This document shows positions 27,833-37,238 of a stretch of 64,000 nucleotides of DNA, one piece after another; positions within the stretch are counted from its first letter, which is position 1; the number at the start of each line of letters is the position of its first letter. This stretch comes from a beta proteobacterium AAP65. GTDB taxonomy: Bacteria > Pseudomonadota > Gammaproteobacteria > Burkholderiales > Burkholderiaceae_C. A program made the position numbers and the translations under genes. The stretch is from assembly GCA_001295865.1 (NCBI GenBank), contig LJHW01000005.1, positions 41,357 to 105,356 of the forward strand. Reading direction: 5' to 3'. The notes beneath the pieces are model-generated. The model worked only from the letters and a program-made list of their open reading frames with translations. It searched no databases and had not been told where the DNA came from.

Positions 27833-30019
27833 ATGAACCTGCCCACCCCGCTGCTGGACGACGCCAGCTTCGAGACCCTCAGCCGCCAGCTGCGCCAGCG
27901 CATCCCGGCGCTCACGCCGGAGTGGACTGACTGGAACGCCAGCGACCCCGGCATCGCGCTGCTGGATCTGGTGGCCCACGCCACCGAAGGCCTGCTCTGG
28001 CGCTTCAACCAGATCCCCGAAGCCACGCAGCTGGCCTTCCTGCGCCTGCTGGGCCTGCCGCTGCGCCCGCCCACCGCGGCGCGTGCGCTGCTGGCCTTCA
28101 CCAGCAAGCAGCGCAGCGGCGCTTTGGAAACCCTGGCGCAAGACCTGCCCGCGCGCGCTGGCGCCGTGGCTTTTGCGCTCGAACGCGAAACCCCGGTGTG
28201 GCCCGGCGAGGCGCTGGCCTTGCTGCGGCAGCGCACGGCGGCGCCTGCGCCAGAAGAACGCGAACTGGGCGAATCGCTGCGACCCACGCTGGCCGCGCTG
28301 GCACCGCGCCACGCCAGCGGCACCGCGCCGGCCTTCTACGACGTGGCGATGATCGACGGCCAGGCCGCGCAGGACCCGGCGCTGGCGGTGGACGGCTGCG
28401 TCTGGGTGGCCTGGCTGGCGCCAGAAAAGCCCAGCGAAGCGCCGCCCGCCTGGCAACGCGGCAGCCGCTTCACCCTGGGCTGGTGGCCCGCAGCGGAAAC
28501 CACCGATCCCGACGACGACGCCCTCGCCCGCGCCGAAGCCTGCCCCGGCCTGGGCGCCGCCCGCGCCCCGCGTACGCTGGAGTGGCGCGTGCTCGCGCAC
28601 GACTTGCTGAACGGCCGTGCCGATTGGCGCCCGCTGTCCGTGACGGCTGATGACACCGATGGCGGCACCCGCGCCGGCGTCATCGAACTGGAACTGCCCG
28701 CCGCGCCCGACGACCTGCTGCCCCCGCTGGTGCCCGAGGGCCTGGAGGGCACCGAAGACTTTCCGCCCCCGCTGCCGCCGGCCCTGGCCGGGCGCGTGCG
28801 CCTGTGGCTCAAGGCCTGGCCCACGCCGCCGGCCGCCGGCCAGCCCCGCACGCTGCCGCCGCTGCAGCTTGTGGCCGCCAATGCCGCCTGGGCGCTGCAG
28901 GCCCTGCCGCGCGGCGCCGAATACCTCGGCCGTGGCGACGGCCAACCGCAGCAGCGCTACCGCTTGGGCGCCGCGCCCGTGCTGGCCGATGCCGTGCTGC
29001 ACCCGGTGCAGGTGGAAGTGGAGGAAGCCGGCGTCTGGGTGCCGTGGCAGCACGTCGACACGCTGGACCTGAGCGGCGCCGAAGACCGCCACTGCCGCAT
29101 CGACGGCGCCAGCGGCGAGCTGCAGTTCGGCCTGCGCGGCCCGCAGCTGGGCGAACGTGTGCGCGTGGCCGGCTACCGCGTGGGCGGCGGCGCGGCGGGC
29201 AACGTGGGTGCGGGTGCGCTCACGCGCTGCGACAACACCCAGGTCACCGTGCTCAACCCCGAGCCCGCGCGCGGTGGCCGCGATGCCGAGGCGCTGGAAG
29301 CCGCGCTGCAGCGCGTGCCGGCCGAAGTGACGCGCCGCGACCGCGCCGTCACCGCCGACGACTTCCGCGCCCTGGCCGAAGCCACGCCCGGCGCCGAGAT
29401 CGCCCGCGCCGAGGTGCTGCCGCTCTTCGACCCGCGCACGCGCAGCTTCGAGCGCACCGGTGCCGTCAGCGTGATCGTCTGGCCCGAGGCCGACACGGCC
29501 CTGGTGCCGGCGCCGGTGCCCGCGGCCAGCCAGCGCACGGCGGTGTGCGCGTGGCTGGATGCGCGGCGCCTGGTGGGCACCGAACTCTTTGTGCTGGCGC
29601 CGAGCTACCGGCGCATCGCGGTGAGTTGCGCCGTGGCCGTGGAGCCCGGTTTCGGGCCCGAGGCCGCGCGCAGCCTGGCGGCGCAGATCCTGCGGCGCTA
29701 CGTGTCGCCGCTGCCGCCCGACGGCCCGCTGGGCCGCGGCTGGCCGCTGGGCCGCGCCGTGCGCGACCGTGAACTCACGGCGGCGGTGCTGCAGGTGGAC
29801 GGCATCGAGTACGTGGAAGCCCTGCGCCTGGCGGTGTGGCAAGACGGCGCCTGGGTCGAGCAGGCCACCGTGACGCTGCAGCCCTGGGAGGTGGTGGAAC
29901 TCGCCGCCGTGCAGGTGGTGGAAGCCAGCCAGCCCCTGCCCGCGCCGCAAGACGCCGTGGCACCGCCGCCCGCAGCGCCGGCGGTGGCCGTGCCCGTGAT
30001 CAGAGACCTCTGCGGATGA
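27833..30019 (+). CDS. Baseplate assembly protein J/gp6-like (Pvc11/Afp11)
   Basis: 728 residues. The N-terminal signature PEWTDWNASDPGIALLDLVA then ATEGLLWRFNQIPE is characteristic of the putative baseplate assembly protein family. The C-terminal half has the gpJ-like pattern TRRDRAVTADDFRALAEATP, then IARAEVLPLFDPRT and later FVLAPSYRRIAVSCAVAVEP. With gp25 and the gpI-like protein it forms the wedge that triggers sheath contraction. It is coupled to the next gene by ATGA. Confidence 0.93.
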   Translation: MNLPTPLLDDASFETLSRQLRQRIPALTPEWTDWNASDPGIALLDLVAHATEGLLWRFNQIPEATQLAFLRLLGLPLRPPTAARALLAFTSKQRSGALETLAQDLPARAGAVAFALERETPVWPGEALALLRQRTAAPAPEERELGESLRPTLAALAPRHASGTAPAFYDVAMIDGQAAQDPALAVDGCVWVAWLAPEKPSEAPPAWQRGSRFTLGWWPAAETTDPDDDALARAEACPGLGAARAPRTLEWRVLAHDLLNGRADWRPLSVTADDTDGGTRAGVIELELPAAPDDLLPPLVPEGLEGTEDFPPPLPPALAGRVRLWLKAWPTPPAAGQPRTLPPLQLVAANAAWALQALPRGAEYLGRGDGQPQQRYRLGAAPVLADAVLHPVQVEVEEAGVWVPWQHVDTLDLSGAEDRHCRIDGASGELQFGLRGPQLGERVRVAGYRVGGGAAGNVGAGALTRCDNTQVTVLNPEPARGGRDAEALEAALQRVPAEVTRRDRAVTADDFRALAEATPGAEIARAEVLPLFDPRTRSFERTGAVSVIVWPEADTALVPAPVPAASQRTAVCAWLDARRLVGTELFVLAPSYRRIAVSCAVAVEPGFGPEAARSLAAQILRRYVSPLPPDGPLGRGWPLGRAVRDRELTAAVLQVDGIEYVEALRLAVWQDGAWVEQATVTLQPWEVVELAAVQVVEASQPLPAPQDAVAPPPAAPAVAVPVIRDLCG

Positions 30020-32280
30020 AGCTGCCCCGCGCCCCCGCCGCCGGCCTGCGCCTGGCCACGCCGCGTGCGTGGCAGCGCTGCGCCTTCGAGGCCTGCGCGC
30101 TGGTGGACGATGGCGTTGAGCTGATGTGGCAGCCCTGGCCGGCCGGCACGGCCGCCGCGCCAGCACCCGATGCCGCGCTCGTGACCACGGGCCTGGCCTA
30201 CGACCGCCTGGGACGCGCCCTGCGCGCCACGGCCACGGGCCTGGAGACCCTGCCGCTGGCCGAGCAGGCGCCGGCCCTCACCATCGCCGTGCCCCCGCGC
30301 TGGACACCGCTGCCGCACACGCCACTGGCCGGCTGCGGTGCCGGCGCGCCGGCCGATGCGCCCGCCCCCGTGGCCCCCGGCGCGCTGGCCACCGCCGCGC
30401 CCGACCTGCTGTGGGTGGCCGAACCGGCGGCCGCGCGCGTGTGGCGCTACGACCTGTGGGCGCGCCGCTACCTCGGCTTCCACACCCTGCCCGGTGCGCC
30501 CGTGGCGCTGTGCAGCGCGGGTGACGACGCCGTGCTGGCCTTGCAACGCGCGCCCGACGGCAGCGGCGGCCTGGCGCTGCTGCGCGCCTGCAACCCGCCG
30601 CAGATCCTGCCCTGGCCCGCCACGCTGCGCGAGCCGGCGGCACTGGTGCGTGCGGCCGATGGCCGGCTGTGGGCGCTGCTGGCCGAAGGCACGCCGCAGG
30701 CGCGGGTGGTGGCGCTGGGTTCGCTGCCGGCGCTGGCCGAAGGCTTGTCGTTCGCCGCACCCGGCGCCCGCGCCTTGGCACTGGGCGCGGCCTTGCGCGA
30801 CACGCCAGCCAGCGCGCAGAACGGCCAGCCCGCCGAACGCCTGTTCGCCGCCACCACGCCCGGCGCGCCGTGGCCGGTGTTCACGCTGGACGGTGCCGCC
30901 GACCGCCCCGTCATCGCGCCCGCCTGGGACGGCGGCGCCATCGCCACCGCGCCTGATGGTCGCGTCGGCTACGTCGCCCAGGTGCAGGGCGAGCCCGAGC
31001 TGCGCTTCGCAGCACCCACGCGGCTGGCGCGCGCCACGCAAGGCCGTGTGCTGACTTTCCGCTTCGACAGCGAACAGCCCGGCGCCGCCTGGGGCCGCGT
31101 GTGGCTGGAGGCCTGTGTCGCGCCCAACACCCAGCTGCGCCTGCGCTGCCTGGTGACCGACGACGACAGCCCGGCTTTCAGCGAGGCCCCGCGCACGCCG
31201 CCGGCCAACTTCGCTGTCGCGCCTGCCGACGACGGCCACCACCCCCCGCTGCCCGAGCTGGACGTGCTGCAAGCCCTGCGCGAGCAGCCCTCGCGCCCCT
31301 GCATCGCCAGCCCGGCCAGCGGCCTGCGTCCGGGCCGCGCCGGCTGGCGGCCAGCGCGCACGGGCCACCAGTGGCTGCAAAGCTGGGTGGGCCACAGCGG
31401 CGCGGCTTTCGACGGCAATCAACGCAGCCAGGGCCGCTACCTGTGGCTGGAAGTGGAACTGCTGGGCGACGGCCTGCGCAGCCCGGTGCTGCGCGCGGTG
31501 GAAGTTGAACAGCCCGGCCACGCCTGGTTGCAGCAGTTGCCGGCGCTGTTCTCGCGCGAGGCGCAGGCCGCGAACTTCCTGCGCCGCTACCTCGCCGGCC
31601 CGGCCGACCTGCTGGGCGATCTGGGCCTGGATGCCGCCACCCGCCACCACCTGCTGGCCCCCGGCCACGCGCCGGCCGAGATGCTGGCCTGGCTGGCCGC
31701 GCTGCTGGGCCTGGCGCTGCAGCCGGCCTGGAGCGAACGCGCGCGGCGCGAGCTCATCGCCGAGGCCGGCGCCATGGCCCCGCGCCACGGCACGCCCGAG
31801 GTGCTGCGGCGCATCGTCGAGATCCTGGCGGGCGTGCCGGTGCTGCTGCTGGAAGACTTCCGCCTGCGCCACCCGGGCGTGGTCGGCGGCACGGCCAGCT
31901 CCGCGGCTACCTCGGCCCTGGGCGGCGGCCTGCGCCTGGGTGCCGCGCTGCTGCCGCCGGCCGAAGCCACGGGCGCTGTCGTCGACACCGTCGAAACTGG
32001 CGCCTGGCGTTTCACGCTGTTGCTGCAGGGCGAGGTGGACAGCGCGCTGCAGGCGATGCTGGTCGCTGCCGTGGAGCGCTTCAAGCCTGCGCACACGGCC
32101 TTCCGCCTTTGTGCGCTGGAAAGCGGCTTGCGTGTCGGCCGTGGCCTGCATCTGGACGTGGCCGCGCTGGTAGGCCCCGATTCAGGGCTGCCGCTGCCGG
32201 TGCTGGGCGGCACGCGCCTGGGCCGCGATGCCGTGCTGGGCCGCAGCGCGGGTGAAGCCCACGGGAGCGCCGCATGCTGA
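30016..32280 (+). CDS. Baseplate protein, phage tail protein I-like (Pvc12/Afp12) with propeller-like N-terminus
   Basis: 754 residues. The first ~450 residues contain repeats of the type DLLWVAEPAAARVWRYDLWA, LVRAADGRLWALLAEGTPQA and AIATAPDGRVGYVAQV, suggesting a beta-propeller-like insert. The later part (LPALFSREAQAANFLRRYLA, APAEMLAWLAALLGLALQPA, ARRELIAEAGAMAPRHGTPE, VLRRIVEILAG) is the tail protein I module found in eCIS wedge proteins. The order gp25 - gp6 - gpI is the conserved baseplate cassette. The next start lies 7 bases inside the 3' end. Confidence 0.87.
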   Translation: MKLPRAPAAGLRLATPRAWQRCAFEACALVDDGVELMWQPWPAGTAAAPAPDAALVTTGLAYDRLGRALRATATGLETLPLAEQAPALTIAVPPRWTPLPHTPLAGCGAGAPADAPAPVAPGALATAAPDLLWVAEPAAARVWRYDLWARRYLGFHTLPGAPVALCSAGDDAVLALQRAPDGSGGLALLRACNPPQILPWPATLREPAALVRAADGRLWALLAEGTPQARVVALGSLPALAEGLSFAAPGARALALGAALRDTPASAQNGQPAERLFAATTPGAPWPVFTLDGAADRPVIAPAWDGGAIATAPDGRVGYVAQVQGEPELRFAAPTRLARATQGRVLTFRFDSEQPGAAWGRVWLEACVAPNTQLRLRCLVTDDDSPAFSEAPRTPPANFAVAPADDGHHPPLPELDVLQALREQPSRPCIASPASGLRPGRAGWRPARTGHQWLQSWVGHSGAAFDGNQRSQGRYLWLEVELLGDGLRSPVLRAVEVEQPGHAWLQQLPALFSREAQAANFLRRYLAGPADLLGDLGLDAATRHHLLAPGHAPAEMLAWLAALLGLALQPAWSERARRELIAEAGAMAPRHGTPEVLRRIVEILAGVPVLLLEDFRLRHPGVVGGTASSAATSALGGGLRLGAALLPPAEATGAVVDTVETGAWRFTLLLQGEVDSALQAMLVAAVERFKPAHTAFRLCALESGLRVGRGLHLDVAALVGPDSGLPLPVLGGTRLGRDAVLGRSAGEAHGSAAC

Positions 32281-33836
32281 CGCTCCACCCGCCCCGCAGC
32301 GACGGCCTGCTGGCCGCTGGCGACGCAGCGCACACGGTGCGACACGCCACCGTCACGCTGGCCCACGCCGGGCAGGCCGCGCTGCTGCGCGAAGCGCTGC
32401 CGCTGGCCCTGCAGGCGGTGCTGGACGGCGTGACGGCCCGGGCCGACGCAGCCGATGCCGGCCACCGCCGCCTGGGCGCTGCCGCCGACCCCGGCGGCCG
32501 TCTCTGGCTGCTGCGCCACCTGCCTTGCCGCCTGCGGCTGTCGCCGGGCGCCGATCTCCACCAGACGGTGCGGGCGCTGGAGCGCGCGCTGCAGCAGGCC
32601 TGGGCCGAAGCTTCTGGCGGTGCGCAGCGGCTGGGCGGCGAGACGCCCTGGCTGGTGCTCGACGACTCCACCGAAGCCCTGCTCGGCGCCTGGGCCGATG
32701 CACTGGCCGGCCGCCGAGACCGCGCCTGGGCCTGGGCGCGGCTCGACCTGTGGCCCGGCGACCTTTCCGCGAGCCCGGCAGACACATTGGCCGCGCTGCT
32801 GCAGGCCCTGGACCGCCGCCCGCTGCTGGAGGCCGTCGGGCCCGACCCCAGCCCCGCGCAACGCCGCCGCGCGCTGCTGGCGCATTGGCTGCAGCAAGGC
32901 CTGATGCCGCGGGCCTTGGCCCTGCTGGCGCCCACGCAAACCTTGCAGCTGGCGCAAGGCTTGCCGGGCCACGCGGCGCTGGCGGCGGCCATGGCCGAGT
33001 TGCAAGGCAGCGACGCCGACGCTGCAGCGCCAGCGCTGCCAGCCTCCAGCGGAGCCGAGCCCATGGCGCCACCCTGGGCTGCGGTCTGGCCCAGCGGCCC
33101 GGAAGCCGCGGCCTGCCGGGCCGCGCTCGCCCTGGCACCGCTGCCCACCCGCGCACGCCGCTCGGCCGCGCTGTGGCTGGCGTGGCTGGCGCAGTTGCAC
33201 GCCGACCCCGGTGCGCTCGCCGGGCCGTCTCGGCCGCGCGTGCAGGCGGGGCTGCAGGCCTTGGCGCAGGCGGCCCTGGCGCCACGCACCACCGCGGGCC
33301 AGCGGCCACCCCGTGCAAGCGCCGCACCGTCGCCCGAGCCCATGGCCGCGCAGCGTTGGACCACACCCCGCGCCGGCCTGCTGCACCTGCTGCCGCTGCT
33401 GCCCGAGGCCTTGCCCGCGCGCGACGAAGGCTGGTCGCGCGCCCGCCTGCTGCGCCTGGCCGTGCACGGCCTGCAGGTGCCGCCGGTCGACCCCGTGCTG
33501 GCCCCCTGGCTGGGCGCGCTGACCCCGGCGCACTGGGCCGACGCGCCCACCTCCGATGACGACGGCAGCATGGCCGCGCTGCACGCCGACGTGGCGGCAC
33601 TGCGGCAGGCGGTGCGCGCGCGCCTGCAGCGCCACCTGGCGCCCGAACGCCGCGCCGACATCGAAGCCGACCCCTGGCCCTGGCTGCTGCTGCGCCCCGC
33701 CACGCTGCTGGCCGCGCCCGGCCGCTGGGAGGTGCTCTTCGAAGAAGCCGACACCCGGCTGCGCCTGTGCGGCCTGGACCGCGACCCCGGCTTCCTGCCC
33801 TGGCTGGGCCTGAGCGTGGTGCTGCGTTATGAATGA
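32274..33836 (+). CDS. Tape-measure-like eCIS protein (weak assignment)
   Basis: 520 residues, Ala/Leu/Arg-rich and mostly helical. I cannot assign it firmly. Its position just before the AAA+ ATPase gene, and its C-terminal pattern (LLRLAVHGLQVPP ... WPWLLLRPATLLAAPGRWEV then LFEEADTRLRLCGLDRDPGF and LPWLGLSVV), recall the C-terminus of the large family annotated as contractile injection system tape measure protein, which ends in a similar LPW motif. No transmembrane segment or signal peptide is seen. It overlaps the genes on both sides by a few bases. Confidence 0.6.
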   Translation: MLTLHPPRSDGLLAAGDAAHTVRHATVTLAHAGQAALLREALPLALQAVLDGVTARADAADAGHRRLGAAADPGGRLWLLRHLPCRLRLSPGADLHQTVRALERALQQAWAEASGGAQRLGGETPWLVLDDSTEALLGAWADALAGRRDRAWAWARLDLWPGDLSASPADTLAALLQALDRRPLLEAVGPDPSPAQRRRALLAHWLQQGLMPRALALLAPTQTLQLAQGLPGHAALAAAMAELQGSDADAAAPALPASSGAEPMAPPWAAVWPSGPEAAACRAALALAPLPTRARRSAALWLAWLAQLHADPGALAGPSRPRVQAGLQALAQAALAPRTTAGQRPPRASAAPSPEPMAAQRWTTPRAGLLHLLPLLPEALPARDEGWSRARLLRLAVHGLQVPPVDPVLAPWLGALTPAHWADAPTSDDDGSMAALHADVAALRQAVRARLQRHLAPERRADIEADPWPWLLLRPATLLAAPGRWEVLFEEADTRLRLCGLDRDPGFLPWLGLSVVLRYE

Positions 33837-35850
33837 CCGCGCCCACGGCCCCTGGCTGCAGCCCGAGCGGGTGGCCGACGCCGCAGCGGTGCCCTGCGCC
33901 CTGCCCGATGCCGAAGACCTGGCACTGCTGCAGGCCGCCGCCGCGGCCTGGGCGCCTTGGTTGCCCGGCTGGGCCGACGAACTGGCCGCCCAGGCCGCAG
34001 GAGCCCCCGGCTGGCTGCCGCCGGGCCGGCCGCGTTACGCCTTCGGCGCGCAGCCCGGTGTGGCCGAGCGCGTGCTGCAGCGCCTGTCGGCGGCCCAGCC
34101 CCAGGCGCCAGAAGCCTGGGCCGCGCTGCAGGCCGCCTGGCGCCTGTGCGCGGCCGTGCCGCTGTGCCCCACGCTGGCCGCCGGCCTGCGCCGCGAAACC
34201 GGCCTCTGCGCGCTGACGCCCGAGCACCTGGCCCTTGCGCTGCGCTGGCCTTTGCACCGCCTGTTGCCGCTGCTGGCGCGCAACCCACTGCGCGAACTGG
34301 GCTTGCTGGTTCCCGCCGAGCCCGGGCTGCCGCTGGCCTTGCAAGGCCTGCAGGTGCCTGACGACATCGCGCTGGCGCTGTGGCAGCTGCGGCCCAGTGC
34401 TTCCTCAGCCCCTGCCTTCACGGACGCCCCCGCCCCGACCCCCGCACTGGCGGCCTTGGCACGCGCGCTGCGCAGCCCGGTGCCGGTGCTGGCGCTGTGG
34501 GTCGATGCCAGCGGGCGCGGCCCCGCGCCGGAGAGCGTCGCGCCCCCGGCACGGCGCGTGCCGGCCGGCCCGGGGCTGGCGGCGGCGCTGGGGCGTTGCC
34601 TGGTCGACGAGGTGCTGCCCATCGTGGTGGTGGCCGATGACGCCGGCGGGGACCCTGAAGCTCTCGGCGCGGGAACTGCCGGCCCGGCCGGCGCGCCCTT
34701 GCAGATCCCGGCGGCCTACCCCGGCCCTGTGCTCGTGCTGGCCCGCCGCGCCAACATCGCCTTGGACCCCGGCACCCGGCCGCTGCTGGTGCAGCAGGTC
34801 GAGCCCACTGCGGCCCCAGCCCAGGCCCGCACCTGGGCCCACGCGCTGGCCCTGCCGACCAGCCCGGCCGCCGAGGCCTGGGTGCAGCAGCTGGCCCGCA
34901 CCCTGCCCTTGCCCGCAGGCGCCTGCGAACAAGCCGCCACCGACGCCCGCCTGGCCGCCACCCTGGCCGGCCGCGCACCGGGCCACACCGACCTGCTGGC
35001 CGCCGCGCGCCACCGCGCCGCGCTGGCGGTGCAGGGCGCGGTAGACCTGCGCCCGCCACGCGCCACGCTGGCCGAACTGGTGCTGCCCGCCACGGCGCAA
35101 GCGGCGCTGCAGCACGCGCTGCGGCTCTTCGAGCACCGGCCCGATGCCGGCCTGCGCCTGCTGCTGGCCGGCCCGCCGGGCACCGGCAAGACTTTTGCTG
35201 CCGAAGCCATCGCCCACGCGCTGCAGCGCGACCTGCTGGTGGTGGACGCCGGCCGCGTGCTCTCACGCTGGCTGGGCGAAACCGAGCGCCGGCTGGAGCA
35301 GGCCTTCAACGCGGCAGAGACCGCACGCGCGCTGCTCTTCATCGACGAAGCCGATGCGCTCTTCGCCCGCCGCACCGAGGTGAAGGACGCGCACGACCGT
35401 TACGCCAACGCCGAGACGGCCTTCCTGCTGCAGCGGCTGGAGCGTTTCCACGGCGTGCTGGTGCTGGCCAGCAACGCGCGCGGCAGCATCGACACCGCCT
35501 TCACGCGCCGCTTCGACGCCGTGCTTGCCTTCGACGAGCCCGACGAAGCCGTGCGCGCCCGCCTGTGGGCGCAGATGCTGGGCCCCTGGCCCACCGCACC
35601 CCTGCCTCGTGCCGAAGCCGTGGCGCTGCTGGCGCGCTGGTACCCGATGACAGGCGCACAGATCCGCAGCGCCTGCCGTGCCGCACCGGCCGAAGCCGGC
35701 GCACTGTCTGAACCGGGCCTGGCGCCGCTGCTGCAGGCCGTGGCGCGTGAGTTCCACAAGGCCGGCCGCAGCTTCCCGGGCCTGCCCACGCTGCCGCGGG
35801 GTTTGTCGCCTGCAGAGACCGCTGCGCCGCAGCCCGACCCCCTCACCTGA
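33829..35850 (+). CDS. AAA+ ATPase of the eCIS (Pvc15/Afp15-like)
   Basis: 673 residues. The ~400-residue N-terminal part is Ala/Leu-rich and specific to this group. The C-terminal AAA+ module has Walker A GPPGTGKT (about residues 446-453), Walker B LLFIDEADALF and arginine fingers in FTRRFDAVLAFDEPD, so it is expected to hydrolyse ATP. In PVC the homologue is required for particle maturation and effector loading. It begins inside the end of the preceding gene (8-base overlap), and the next gene follows after 11 bases. Confidence 0.94.
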   Translation: MNDRAHGPWLQPERVADAAAVPCALPDAEDLALLQAAAAAWAPWLPGWADELAAQAAGAPGWLPPGRPRYAFGAQPGVAERVLQRLSAAQPQAPEAWAALQAAWRLCAAVPLCPTLAAGLRRETGLCALTPEHLALALRWPLHRLLPLLARNPLRELGLLVPAEPGLPLALQGLQVPDDIALALWQLRPSASSAPAFTDAPAPTPALAALARALRSPVPVLALWVDASGRGPAPESVAPPARRVPAGPGLAAALGRCLVDEVLPIVVVADDAGGDPEALGAGTAGPAGAPLQIPAAYPGPVLVLARRANIALDPGTRPLLVQQVEPTAAPAQARTWAHALALPTSPAAEAWVQQLARTLPLPAGACEQAATDARLAATLAGRAPGHTDLLAAARHRAALAVQGAVDLRPPRATLAELVLPATAQAALQHALRLFEHRPDAGLRLLLAGPPGTGKTFAAEAIAHALQRDLLVVDAGRVLSRWLGETERRLEQAFNAAETARALLFIDEADALFARRTEVKDAHDRYANAETAFLLQRLERFHGVLVLASNARGSIDTAFTRRFDAVLAFDEPDEAVRARLWAQMLGPWPTAPLPRAEAVALLARWYPMTGAQIRSACRAAPAEAGALSEPGLAPLLQAVAREFHKAGRSFPGLPTLPRGLSPAETAAPQPDPLT

Positions 35851-35861
35851 GGCCACAGCCC

Positions 35862-37217
35862 ATGTCCGCCCAAACCTCCAGCCCCTGCACCGCGCAGCCC
35901 GGCGCCGATCTGCCCGACGACCCCGGCTGCGCGCTGAACTACCACTACGGCATGCTGCTCGGCGCAGCCGACCTGCGCACCGAGCAGGGCTTCCACATCG
36001 GCCAGCGCCGCCGCCACGCGCGCAACCTGCACGGACGCGGCGTGGTGCAGGGCCTGGGCGTACAACTGCGCCCCGAGCGCCACGAACTGCTGGTGCGACC
36101 CGGCCTGGCGCTGGACGCGCGCGGCCGAGAGCTCGCCCTGGCCGAGGCCCACTGCGTGCACCTGGGCGCGTGGTGGATGCAGGCGCGCACGCAGCCCGCC
36201 TTCGCCGCCCAGCGCGAACTGCAGACGGTGACGCTGCAGTTGCTGCTGACGCTGCAACACCACGTCTGCGCCGACCGCCCCGTGCCCGCCGTGGCCCCGG
36301 CCTGCGAGGCCGGCGACGCCAGCGCGATGGTGGCTTCGCGCCTGTGCGAAAGCGCGCGCCTGGAACTGCAGGACGCCAGCACCTTGCCCCCGGCGGCGCA
36401 CGGCGTGCCCGCGGACGAGTTGCCGGTCTACGCCCTGCTCGGCCTGGCCGCCACGCTGCCCGCCGCCGGCACCGACCCCGACACCGATTGGGCCGTGGCC
36501 GCCCGCGCCGCCATCGCCGCCGCCGCGCCCGAAGACCGCAGCGCCGCGGCCCTGGCCGCGCTGGACCGCGCCATCGCGCTGGGCACGGCGCGTGTGGCCG
36601 CGCCCGAGCCCTCGGCCGAAGACCGCCTGCCCCTGGCGCGTGTGCACGACCTCGTGCTGCAGCGCGAACCCGACACACCCGGCGCCCCCGAGCGCTGGAC
36701 GGTGCTGGGCGGCCGCGTCGAACTGCTCGACCGCCCGGCCCTCTTGGCCACCGGCACCCTGCAGCGGCTGCTGGCCGCGCTGCTGGCCAGCACGCCGGTG
36801 GTGGCCGGGCCGGTGGTGTCGCCACCCTCACCGCCGCCACCGCCGCCCCCCGCGCCCACGCCACCCGCACCGCCACCGCCCGCGGCGCCGGCCCTACCGC
36901 CGCCACTGATCACCAGCGCGGTCAGCGCAGCCGAGCGCCTCACGCTGCAGCTTGCCGTGCCCGTGCACCCCGGCAGCGCCAAGCCGGTGGCCGTGGCCGT
37001 GACCGAGTTCGACGAGGCCTTCGGCTGGCGCAACTTCACCGTGCGCCATGTCGACGTGGAAGACGGCGGCCGGCGCCTGCTGCTGACGCTGGGCCACCCC
37101 CCGCGCGAGACGCTGCTGCGCGTGACGCTGTCGCTCGACGGCACCAAACCCCTGCTCGCGGCCGACCGCAGCGAGCTCGCCGGCCTGCACGGGCCGCACT
37201 TCACCCTGCACCTCTGA
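35862..37217 (+). CDS. eCIS protein with shared N-terminal module and Pro-rich linker
   Basis: 451 residues. Residues 26-93 (LNYHYGMLLGAADLRTEQGF, then GQRRRHARNLHGRGVVQGLG and a beta segment VRPGLALDARGREL) form a module also present at the start of the next gene. Similar modules (HWFDGMLL.DF..EQ.Y...R...NR.LHG.GVV.GL) recur in eCIS and phage-like loci. A near-pure Pro linker at about 320-347 leads to a ~100-residue C-terminal beta domain (LTLQLAVPVHPGSAKPVAVA, then RVTLSLDG). It may be a baseplate attachment or fibre-like protein; the evidence is positional only. Confidence 0.68.
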   Translation: MSAQTSSPCTAQPGADLPDDPGCALNYHYGMLLGAADLRTEQGFHIGQRRRHARNLHGRGVVQGLGVQLRPERHELLVRPGLALDARGRELALAEAHCVHLGAWWMQARTQPAFAAQRELQTVTLQLLLTLQHHVCADRPVPAVAPACEAGDASAMVASRLCESARLELQDASTLPPAAHGVPADELPVYALLGLAATLPAAGTDPDTDWAVAARAAIAAAAPEDRSAAALAALDRAIALGTARVAAPEPSAEDRLPLARVHDLVLQREPDTPGAPERWTVLGGRVELLDRPALLATGTLQRLLAALLASTPVVAGPVVSPPSPPPPPPPAPTPPAPPPPAAPALPPPLITSAVSAAERLTLQLAVPVHPGSAKPVAVAVTEFDEAFGWRNFTVRHVDVEDGGRRLLLTLGHPPRETLLRVTLSLDGTKPLLAADRSELAGLHGPHFTLHL

Positions 37218-37238
37218 AGCCCTGCCCGGAGCCCCGCC